Assembly: GCF_019399895.1 (NCBI RefSeq)
Contig: NC_091877.1
Coordinates: 1,612,001-1,676,000 of the forward strand
DNA from: Cardiocondyla obscurior
Taxonomy: Eukaryota; Arthropoda; Insecta; Hymenoptera; Formicidae
Direction: 5' to 3'
Length of the DNA stretch: 64,000 bases
Shown here: one piece after another, positions 50,301 through 62,556 of the stretch
How positions within the stretch are numbered: the first letter of the stretch is position 1
Layout of the letters: each line of letters opens with the position of its first letter
Made by a program: the position numbers and the translations under genes
The notes under the pieces: model-generated
The model's input: the letters and a program-made list of their open reading frames with translations, nothing else
The model's database searches: none
What the model was told of the DNA's origin: nothing

Positions 50301-53300
50301 GTATATATATATATTTTTTTTTTTTTCTGCCACATGCACGTTTATCAGCACGGAGCATAACATAATGACAAATTTAATTAAACGGTTTGTCAGATCTTTT
50401 ACTGTTGTTATCTATGAGGCTCTTAATCGTAATTCGATACGTATGTATTACCATGTACAGTTTCATGTTTCTTTACTTGTCGTCTTTAATTTCACATGTA
50501 CAGAGAAGGATTTAGCGTGACATATTTCTTTATCGTTGTTTAATCAACAAATCGAATAACAGTATTGCGCTGGTTAACAGCAATCGTTCTCTGTATAAAA
50601 TTTAATGTTATCTCAGTGGAACTTTATTGCGTCATCTGTAAATCTACCCACTTGTATCTACTGTTTTTTTTTTGTTTTGTTTTTCGTCCATTGTTCACGT
50701 TGATAATTATCAAATTAAAACATCTCATCGCAAAATGGATAAGTTAATATTAAATAAAAATATAAATTTTTAACAATGATTCAATCGTATTCCGAATGAT
50801 TAAAAATTTACGCGCAACGTGCATGAAAAATTTCCAATTTGCGATCCGATCACAGACAAAATATACTTGTAAATAATACATATATGTGAAAATTCTTGTG
50901 TGTGTTGATACGAATAGGTCCGGACACGGAGCGGTGTGCAGGCACCGGTTCTAGTAAGTAAATACTTATAAGAGATCGATGTGGTTACAACCTATAGCAC
51001 AGCATCTGTACCCTACGCTTTTTTACACATACACAGACAAATACACACGTACGCATACATAACAGAAAGCTACAAGCATTCAATATCGGCTGAAGCACTA
51101 ATGAAAGATCACTCCGCTATTGATGCAGTTACTGCAAAGCTTAAAATAAATCTTATTTTTTTCTTTTTCTTAAAGCCTAATTTTGCATTACAACCGTATT
51201 GCATTATAGTCGTTATAATTTCAAAAAAGGAGCAAGAATAATTTTTTTTTCTTTTGTTTCTTTTGCGAGAAAGTGATTCTCTGAGTGCATCATCCGCATT
51301 GGCGACATATCGATACGCATTCACCCATGGCAATTCCCTTTAAACACTTATTCTTGACTTATCGATCTGCGTGTTCGTCGATTATCAGAGTTGTATCTGT
51401 CGCGTCGTCCCTGCAGCACCTCGCTCCAACGTGCGTGTGCAACGACAGAGGGACGTGGGTACGCGAAGAGAAAACGGATGTCACGGAGCGGCAAGGACTT
51501 TTACATTCACGCAATTCATATTTCCATATACGATTTCCAATATACGATGGATACTCCGATAAAATCGTTTAGAAAATCATTTTTAGTCAACTAAAGCGGC
51601 TGATACGAAATAACGATTTAACGTGTATCATTGACAAGAGTAAACTAACATCGCAGGCTTTCAAAGTTTGTTCCTTCTTTCGTTGTCTGGCGCTTTAAAC
51701 TGTGAATTTGGGCTAGTTAAAATATTAGCAAATGTGCAATCGTTACTCGCATTCACGAGTGTTTAACGATCAGATATAGAATATAGAATGCGTTAGCCTG
51801 CATCCTTTGTTTAGAATAAAATAATGTGTATTATAAGAGTGAGATTTTGAGAATAATTGTATATACTAATCCAACTGTTTCGATATTATTTTTCTAAGGT
51901 CTAACATATTTAAGGATAGTTTATTGTTCTAAAAAAAAAAAGAAAAAAAAATACTATCTATCCAATCCGATATTTCGATAACATTCCTGACTTTTATATA
52001 TTTTATGTCTAATAATTACTGACGTTGTAAAATGTGCTCGATGAGCGCAACATAAAATATAGCACTCTTATCAAATTATAACTGATATTATTGGAAGAGA
52101 AATTTTTAATTTTATTTTAATAAATAAATCTATATATGTAGACGAAATAAAGCTCGAGAATAGTAATAGATTATTCAACAATACAAGCACACAATAATGC
52201 ATCTTTTTATTTCAAATGGGACAGACAAGCCAGACTGCAAAAAGTGTCTCAAGGCTCTGCAAGAATTGGAAAACATCGACGATGAAGCCGATCAGTTGGG
52301 TATCGGGTTCGTAAAGATCGCGGACGAGCAGCTAGCGGACGAATATAATCTTGGTCCTCTCCCAGCGCTTGTATATTACAGACATCAAATTCCGATTATT
52401 TATGAACGTAAGTACGAGACAGCGTGAGTAACGACGCGTTAACGTTGAGCAATAAATTAAATTAAAATTATTTAAATTCTACATAAGATAAAGTACTGAC
52501 GGAAGACGATTCATACAATTGTCCGACATTAGAATGTTTTGTCGTATGTATTTGAATTTATTGTGTACGTATTAGATACGGGGATGAAATTAACTAAAAA
52601 TACGTATTCTTAGATGAGTTAAGTAGAGAAGAAGACGTACTAGAGTGGCTGGTCGCGAACAAGAGCACGGGAGACGAAGAAGACGTTATCGAAGATGTCA
52701 CTGCCAAGACATTGAACACATTAATTGGAAATATCGACAATTTAGTCGTTCTGTTCTGTTCGTATCTCTTTGCACTTATTTCTTTCAATCCTGTTCGCTT
52801 TTATCTCGCTTTATAACGCATTCTCGTGACTGTAGACGACCACGGCGACGAGGATTCTATGCAGGTTTTAAACGAGTTGGAAAAGATCGACGATGATTGC
52901 GATAAGCACGGGATTCAATTCGTAAAGATCGACGACGAAAAGGCGGCGGAGGAATTTGGAATTGAAAACTTACCCGCGATCGTCTACTTCGAGAAGCAGA
53001 TCCCGAATGTTTACGACGGTGGGTAGGTGAATCGAATATACCGAAACGATAGTATACAACGGTATCAAAAATTATTACAAGAACCGTGTCGTCTCTAATT
53101 AATTAAAAAATAAAAAAAAAAATAAAAAAATATTTGTAAATTAATTTATTTGAGCGAGGAATAACACGATAATTGCAGGAGATGTAGAGAATGAGGACGA
53201 AATTCTGGAATGGCTATTGTCGCAACTCGAGAAAGACGAGATCGAAGATGTCACGGACGAAATGCTGGATCGCCTTATCAAAGACGGAAAAACTTTGGCA

Positions 53301-56300
53301 GTATTATTCTGTAAGTTCTTTGCAAATTAATTGACCGATGTTAGACGTAACCTATATTAATATTGAAATGTATTCATAATGCAGACGATAATAACGATCG
53401 CAAGTCTCAGAGAGTTCTTAACGAATTGGAGAACATCGACGATGAATGCGATCAGCTCGGCGTAACGTTCGTAAAGATCGACAATGCGGAGGAGGCTAAG
53501 GAGTACGGCATTCAAAAAGTACCGTCGATGTTGTACTTCGAGAAGGGCATTCCGATGGTGTACGAGGGCAATCTCGAAGACGAGGAGAAGGTACTCAAAT
53601 GGTTGGAGCAGCAGCAAAAAGCGGACCAGATCGAGGACGTTACCGACGAGATGCTCGACATGGTTATAGACAAAATGCCCCACGTAGCCGTTCTCTTTTG
53701 TCAGTAAAAAATCTTTCTTACTTAAATTTTTTTTTTTTCGAAAAATTACGTTGTTCTTAATTATCGACGTAATTATTGATACGATACTACGGTACTATTT
53801 TGCAGACGACAAAGATCAGAAAAAAAGTCAGAAGGTATTGAGCGAATTAGAGAACATTGACGACGATTGTGACCAACATAACATAGCTTTCGTGAAAATC
53901 AACGATCTTGACGAGGCAAAGGAATACGGCATAGACAATCTCCCTACTTTGGTACTTTTTGAACGAAAAATACCACATATTTACGATGGTCAGTTTTGCT
54001 AAATATCTCTAAATTCTTTTTTCAACATAATCGTAATAAAAAAATTATTAAAAATATTTTCCTAATCCGCAGGCGATCTCATGAACGAGGATCAAATACT
54101 TGGCTGGCTGTTGCATCAGAAAAAGCACTCCGAGATCCCGGAAGTAACGGACGAAATGGTCGAAAAGCTCGTAGAGTCCTCGCCGTACATAGCAGTCCTG
54201 TTTTGTAAGCGATCGATTCGTCTTTCTACCTCCTTTTAACATTCTTCCACTGTTACTTGTTAGGTAGGTGCTGTTGTACGGTCGCGAGTGAGAGCGACCA
54301 GCGAATTGATTCTTTTCCGTAGATGACAAGGACGACAAGCAGGACATGCGGATCCTGAACGAGCTCGAGAATATAGACGACGAGCTGGAGAAGGAAGGGA
54401 TCGTCATCGTTCGCATAGACAACGACGCCGAGGCTAAGGAGTACGGGATCGATCATCTCCCAACCCTGGTATACTTCGAGGACAAAATCCCGGCGATATA
54501 CGAGGGCGATCTACTAAACGAGGACGAGGTTCTCCAATGGCTGATAGAACAGAAAAACAGCGCTACCATTGAGGAAGTCACGGACGAGATACTGACGGAT
54601 CTCATAGAGGACCACGAATACGTTGTGGTATATTTCAGTAAGCACGCATTTTTCATCCGCATCGTCCAGTTGACACCGTCGAGTTAATTCACTAACTACT
54701 GCTCGGTTAAATTATTATTTTCACTGTTCGCGCCTGAAGTAATCGTGTTAAAAATTGCGACAGGTGGAAGTTGCGACGAGGGGGAAAAATGCGACAATAT
54801 TCTTGACGAATTGGAGAACATTGACGACGAGCTCGACGAAACAGGAATTATATTTGTTACTACCGAAGACACGATCACAGCAAAAAAGTACGGTATCAAG
54901 CATTTCCCGACTCTCGCATTCTTCCGAAACAAGGATCCGCTGATTTACTCCGGCGATCTCGACGACGAAGACGAGGTGCTGTCCTGGATCACGGACGAGG
55001 ATACTTTAGAAATTCCGGGAAAAATCGAAGAAGTCAATGCTAGGATGCTGGAGAACATTCTCGATGAGAATGACTACGTCGTTGTCTTTTTCTGTACGTC
55101 AATCGTATATCGAGTCACTGTCTAGCGCGGACCATGTATCTGAATAGATATTTAGACGTTTTTTCGCCGCGTACTTGTTTCCTGTTTTGTTTTGATCTTA
55201 AGCAATGCTCGCTCGACTGCCGAAATCGCCGGGCAAACCGGTTCTCGCCGCCCGCCGCCCGCGCGTCCACGTCTTTGCGAGCTTGGAATACGAGCACCTG
55301 CCGGCCGATGTAAACACACGCACGTACTCACACTATTGCGGCGGTCGTCGATCCCGGCGACCAGCGATTTCGGCAGTCGAGCGCGCGTTAGATAGGTCAG
55401 GACTCGCAGTAGACTTAGTACGCGGCGAAAAACGTTTAGATATCTAGCTTTTCTAGCACGTTATTAACTAATAATAATGAATGTTTACACTTCTGGCTCA
55501 GTGCTGGACAGTTTAGCTAGACAGCCACGAGATGAACCCACGAATTGCCTAACTAATTATTAAGTAACGTGGTGGGAATCAATTTCCACTCGGGAATAAG
55601 AATGTCTGCTTGTAGATAAAGAAGGCGACAAGAAAAGTCAGAAAATTCTCCAGGAGCTCGAGAACATCGACGACGAGTGCGAAGAGAAGGAGATCGACTT
55701 TGTTAAAATCTCGGACGAGGGAATCGAAAAAGAATATGATCTTCCGGGGCTACCCGCGCTCGCGTTCTACAGGCACAAGTTCCGACAGATCTATTCAGGC
55801 GACATGATGCACGAGGAAGAAATTTTAGAATGGGTTCTCGATCTTCGTACAACAACGCCGGATGTTATCGAGAGCGTTGACAGAAAAACGTTACAAGTAC
55901 TCATTAACGATGTCGAACACCTCGCCGTATTCTTTTGTAAGTATTCTTTTCAGCATTTAAATTTATATACCGAGCTCTCTCTCAATTTTGCGAGAAAAAT
56001 ATTTAACACAATGAAAACCAATAAAAATCTTATAATAAAAAAATATATATATATTATATATTGTTGTAAAATTTCTCTAATATGTATTTTTTAAAATTTA
56101 GCGTATACTCCGCGAATTAAAGATTATCGATAATAATATAATGATGATTTTTAACAGACGACGATAACTGTGAGTCCTGCCCGGAGATTCTCGAGGAATT
56201 AGAAACGATTGACGATGATACTGATAAACACGGTATTCAATTCGTCAAATCGAACGACGCTAAATTGGCGGCGGAAATCGGCGTCTTCTCTTTCCCGGCT

Positions 56301-59300
56301 CTCGTTTACTACGAGACCGGAGTCCCTATCATGTACGACGGTAAGTACTGAAAGTTTTTAATTTGGTTCCTTTTTTTTTTAATTATTATTAAGCTTACCC
56401 TTCCCCTTATCAGCTCTCGTAATCCCTATCGTTTTTTTCGTAAAAGAGAAATAAGATTTAGTTACCTAATACTACGCGTTCTCCTTTTATTAAGTCACTC
56501 TTCATTACCTCGAAGCAATATCGTCATTTAACAGATTCTAATTAAACAAAGATGCTACAATTATTTTGTGTGTCGAGTCTATTAATCAAATAAAAAAATC
56601 AGATCGTTGTACTAAAACGTTTTTTAAAAATTTTATCGTATTCGAATATAAAAAATTCAAACACATCGAGATACTTAATACAATCGCAATGAAGAGCGAC
56701 TTAGCGTGTTCCTTTCAGCAATTTTCCACGTCGATAAAGCGATAACGCGAAAAACGGCACCGGCAATGATCACGGTGCGTTATCGAAGCTAGCTGATCCT
56801 GATACGCGTGTGTGCCTTTTGTAGGTAATCTTAAGAACGAGGACAGAGTTCTGGAATGGCTAATCGAACAGAAAAGTAAGCAGATTACTAGGATGATGAT
56901 TATTATTACTGGTGTACTGTTCTTTGTGACGTTAATCTCGGTCGTGACTATGCCACCGGGCTACGAGTATAACACTCACGCCGTATTGATCACCCCGATC
57001 ACTTTACCACCATCGCAATCGCCATAATAAGTCGTAATTAACGGAAACGAAAAAGAGAAATGAAACGTTCGTCGAATCTAAAAGGATTTTCTGTAATTGT
57101 TTAATGTTAGTTTTATCGTCGGCTTGTTGTATGCTTCGGTTCGCGTATCGATAAAGGAAAAAAAAAAAAAAACAGTTGATTCAAAATGTAGAACGTCACG
57201 AAGCTGGACGAAACGCGATTTTCAACATGCACGCTGGCCATTTTATATTTTCAATCATGGCAAATGCATTTAAATTACACTCGCAAGCTTCCTACTTCGC
57301 CTATTTTTTTACTCGTTGTTTCGTTATACATATATTAGTATGCAGTTATATTGAATTGCATTTATAGTCGCAATAACGCGGAACGCGTCACGCGTTGCTG
57401 GTGATATGTCGTGCAGAATCTTTAGGTTTGTTTTGCAAAGGGAAAAAAAAAATAGATTATATATTATTACGGCACGTCACCGTTAAAAGTTATGAATAAC
57501 GATTTTGTAAATTGCTCAAATATTTCAAGCTTCACATCTCGCAGCTTTCGGCGCACTAACGGCTATTCTACTTTTTCTCTTTCATTTTCTTTTTTTTTTT
57601 TATTTTATTACTCTGAGACGCGTTTAACAAAGCTTTCGTGATTTAAGTCAATATAAAGTTACAATTATAAAAATTTGATTTTAATGTTACAATATCATTA
57701 TAGAGATTTAAAGAAAAAAGTATATAAAATATATCTTAAATTTAATTTGACAATTGATATCAGTATTAGGGATATTATTATTTAATTCGTTCATAATCTC
57801 ATCGTTAAATTGTACATATACGATAATCTTATTTGTAAATTTTCATAAGCGCGATTATTTCATAATATATTGTGGACGTTATTTAGATACTTTGCTCATT
57901 TTATTCAAATTTATACGATAGAAATAAACACGTAAACTGTAAACGTACGAAATAGAAAACGAAAAAAAGAAGTCAGATTTTAATTCTTTTTTTTTTTTCT
58001 TCTTCACGTAATAAAATGTAACAGTATTGCGTATGTAACAGAGTTGCGAGAATGTTTAATGTGATGCGTCTATAATGTTTGTCATTAAAAAAATTTTTTA
58101 TGCATGTCATCCCTTTGGACCGAGGCCATATCGATCACAAAAAACCTAGGTACACAATTTAATTTCCGATCGCGTTGTATACTATCCATGATCCGTTAAT
58201 ATGCAGGTAATAATAATGATCGCGATGATGATGACGACGACGACGAAAACGACGACGAAAACGACGATGACGAAGACGACGATGACGACGATGATGATGA
58301 CGACGATAACGACGACGACGATGAGGATGACGATGATGAGGAAGATGATGAAAATGACGACGAGGATGATAATGATAAAGACGATTATGAGGATGATGAT
58401 AATGATGACGATGAAGACGAAGATAGTGATGAAAATGAGGATGAGGATGATGAGGAGGAGGAGGAGGATGATGATGATGATGACGATGACGATGATGATA
58501 GCGAAGATAATAATAAAAAATTGAACAAAGCTCTGAAGAAAATCCTGGACAAAGGTAAAGGCCCAACGACAACCCAGGAGGCCGAAGAGGAGCTCACGTG
58601 AGATCGAAGTGTGACGGGCTTTGTGTTGCGCGAAAAAAAAAAAAAAATAAAAGAAACTATACAATGATACCTAAATGCAGTAGAGAAATGCATACCAATA
58701 GATCGATTGGTATTGACTATAACAACGTAATTTAGATGAAACTTGGCTGTTCACTCACTTTCCACGGTAGAGCTGGGCGGTGTAGGATCATACCTGCATG
58801 AACCTATTGTTACCGTATTTTTTATTTCATTTCTTTTTCTATTTATACTAGCAAAGTGCATCTACGTGCCTAAACTTCTTCCTATTCGGTTGTCAGAGTT
58901 TCCTCCGAGTTCCTGAACTCTCTCACATAATGCATGACCGCCTTTTAACAATCCTTCTTTAGCGGAGCTACGCAACTATTATGAATTATTTTAATTTTGT
59001 AGAAAATTTCGTCGGAAAAAAAAAGTTCTTTTAATTTTCTCTTATAAAAAAAAATAAAGAGAAATTTACAATGCGTAGCTCCTGTATTTTTGTTCGCATT
59101 TTTATCAATTGAAATACGAACGTCTTCGAAGCGAGCCGATGGTTTCTGTTGACAGCTGTCGTCTGCAGCAAATCACGAGTCGAAAGGAATCGGATTAGTC
59201 TCCGTAAAAAAAAAAAAAAAAAAAAAAAATGGTATTTACAAACATTTTGAAATTAATATTTAAAGTATTCTAGTAAGTTTCAATAATTTTTTTGCTATAC

Positions 59301-62300
59301 ACATAATTATTTTATACACGGTATTAGATGAATAATATATTATCGAATATATAGAAAAGCCACGAAAAGGAGGCTGGTTCACGTTTTAACAGCTACTTAG
59401 AAAGAGTCGTCGACTCGCCGCGAGAAATCTCTATTAAAACATTGTCTATTAAAAACATGCACGTTTGGCTTTTGCTAAGCAATTGGGATTGCAGTGGAAC
59501 GTTCTCTATGCGCTAGCAACGTCGAGATCGCACGAGTCAATAAATAAATTTTGGTTTTTCCTCAATTTTCTCTTTCTTATTTGTTTCCAATGTCTCGTTC
59601 AATTTTCTTTATTTCTCCCTTCTTTTTTTTTTCTTTCTTTTTTTTCGTCAAATCTTGTCCCTTTTTGCTCCGTGTTCCACTTATTTATATCATTTAATCC
59701 AGATTGACTCGTGCGACGAGACCAATCAGTTATAGGCTAGCCAATTCTTACAAATCTCTTTCATTCACTTTATATCTGACTCGTTGTATATTTGCTTACT
59801 GCAGGCGACGGCTGTTTCTACATCGGGATGGGAGGTAAAAGCGCGAAACCTAAGATTCCCTCCTATGAGCCCTACCAGTGCTGTCCCACCAAGCTCGCCC
59901 ACGGCACCAAGGTCGCCAAGGTCTCCAAAATCGGCCCGATTACCAAGGACAAGAGCAAATTTCAAGGCAAATCGGATAAGCCACTACTGCCGGCTCTGAA
60001 GCCGATAAACAAGCTCACGGCTAAGGAGAGTAAAAAATCGGCAACGATATCAAAAGTCGACAGCGATGCGAAGGAATCCAAGTCCAAGACCAAAAGGGGA
60101 TTTTTCGGAAGCGGTAAATATTTCAATCAGCCGTGAAGTTAAATGGCTGCCCACGCGCACGATCCGTCAGCTGATTTGGCAAATTAAAACCGTAAATCGT
60201 CCGTCGAAGGAAATCAATTTTTATCGTCGTCGAATTAAATTCTTTAAGGCGAGAACCAGGTTTGACGAATGCGTGCGAATAAATTAATTTCGTAAAAATC
60301 AAGAATGAAAGATCGTTTGCTGTGGGTAGTAATTTAACGCCCCTTCTTTTGGAAAGAGATAGCGAGCGATGAGCGCAAAATGCGTAGGAAAGGAAAAGAA
60401 ATAGTGAGCTCGAAAAAATATTTTTTGAGCCCGAGCAACCCGGTGCGAAAAAAAAAAGAATTTTACTGCAACAGAAATGAGATCACGGTCACCTGATTTT
60501 TCGTCCTCGTATCTCGGATGCAGGTACCTCGCGGGTCTCGCGCGGACCATGAAGAGCGTCGACGAAGCACAGCTTCCAGACGAACAAGATAATCGAGGAT
60601 TCGACACGTGACTTCTACGCGGCGCTTGGCACCGACACCGGCTAGATTCTTCGAGTTCTTAAATCGTCGGAATAACGAGCGTCGATTCGTTGCTTGCGCT
60701 AACTAATTCCCTAATTTATCGGACTATTTATCGAATAACTATAAATCTGACCGTTTACTCGCAGGGCGATCTCTAATCGTGTAATAAATCACCGCGTCGG
60801 CGACGGGGCTAAAATCATTTACGAATCACAAGGAGCTTTTTACTGATCTTAATATCTAATTAAAATAATTAATGTATTTATAAATTATTGCTAATAACAG
60901 AATTTTTTATTTCGGCGATTTAATACGCTAAAAAAAAAAAGAAAAAAAATAGTTCGTAAATTAATTTAGCTCCTAACGTTTGCGAAATCGCGTCGGTGTA
61001 GTTTTCTACGAAATTATACATTGACCCACCCGAAATATCTGCTTCGAATCCGGACTATAAAATCACATCGACATTGGAGAGGACAGACGAAAGGGTGATT
61101 AATAGCGCGAAGGAACGTGAGATTTTTCTGTCCTCTCACTGAGAGTTGGGTCGGGGTTGTGGATTGTTACAGTTGTGGCTGGAATACCGTACCTCATGAA
61201 GGTCTAAACGGCCGACACACGTGCATCGGCGTCTGGACACGCGAGGTCGAGCTGTGAAACGGCGATTAAAAAAAAAAAAAAAAAACGAAGAAAAAGGACT
61301 CGCAGGATGTTGGCCGGAGGAAAAAAATTCGCGCGACGGAAAATCCGCGCAATGACGAACGGAAGAAGTCAGGTGCTCTATGCTATCACACGCTAACAGC
61401 TTAAACAAGAAATTTCGCCGCCGAGCGAGTAAGATTTTATGTTTCTTAAAGGAACGAAATGTTTCGTTGCTACTTTAACACATTGTTATCATCATTTATC
61501 AATTATCGACTATTTTATCCCATCACCGTGTCTCGCCGTCGAATTCACCTCTCGTCATTATTGTGTTATCATCGTCAGTGTCATCGTCATCAGTGTCATA
61601 ATACAATGTATATTATCATCAACGCCATTTTTCTTCTCGATGTGTTCATCCATGTGTCATGCGCAAAAAAAAAGAAAAAAGAAAAAAAAAAAAGAAAATA
61701 ATAACGAACACCCATGAGCGATTTTAAAGTCTCTGTTAATGCTACGTATATAAGGAGCCTAGATGTAAACGCATCCTACGATTAATAGAACATTATAGAG
61801 AGATAATTCGTGTCGGCTGTGCGTATACGATACTGAAGATATTCGAGAAGAGTAATATTCGATAGTACGTTTGGTGCCTGTCGGTGGTCACGCGATAAAA
61901 AGAATAATTCTCGCAACGTATGCATTTCTTATGTAGAATCTCGGTCATTAACATCCGCCGTCTAACGCTGATTATTGTTTATTGGTTTTGTTTTATTCGT
62001 TAACCCGTTAACGTCGTGAAGAGCGATGCCGCCGATTCGTTGCATTTCGATAACATTCGCACGCAGTAATGGGTAGGACTTTAGCATAGGGAAAACGAAA
62101 GTGTTGAAACACGGCCTCTGTTACCGAGGACACCGATAGCGTTCTACCTAGATTTTGCGGTACACGCTCTAGCGTTTAATTTAACGTGAGAGAGATTAAT
62201 CGTTTGTAACTAAAATCTTTTATTCTGGAGCCTCCGTTTTATCGATCTCTGTATGCTTTCTCTTAAATCCCAATAAAGCTGTTGATCTACACGCTAGCTT

Positions 62301-62525
62301 TCCCCCTTCAACATCGTATTCGTAAGACTAAAGAGATCTCAATAACGAAATGGCTCAGAATTAGCGCGAAGCTATGAACGAATATCTTGCCTATGATATA
62401 ATTTATAACGAGATTTCTTAATAATACACGGAGTTCCTATAGTGTGTTTATGTCAGTCTACTGTTCTAAAATGGAAAGAAATCAGACTCGCCGCGAATAT
62501 CATCATTACAAACTTGACAATGTCA

Positions 62526-62556
<31 letters not shown>

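Noticed and set aside
58159..58693. Minus-strand frames rich in His/Arg, Ile/Val or Ser opposite the acidic exon
   Set aside because: They are the reverse complement of the GAT/GAC repeat; the plus-strand frame is supported by its acceptor, phase and stop context.
61040..61080. GCTTCGAATCC resembling a tRNA T-loop
   Set aside because: No matching acceptor stem, D-arm or anticodon arm around it.
61560..61610. TCATCGTCA-type repeat that might be a copy of the acidic exon on the minus strand
   Set aside because: The minus-strand frame is not an Asp/Glu run and has no splice sites; simple-sequence similarity only.
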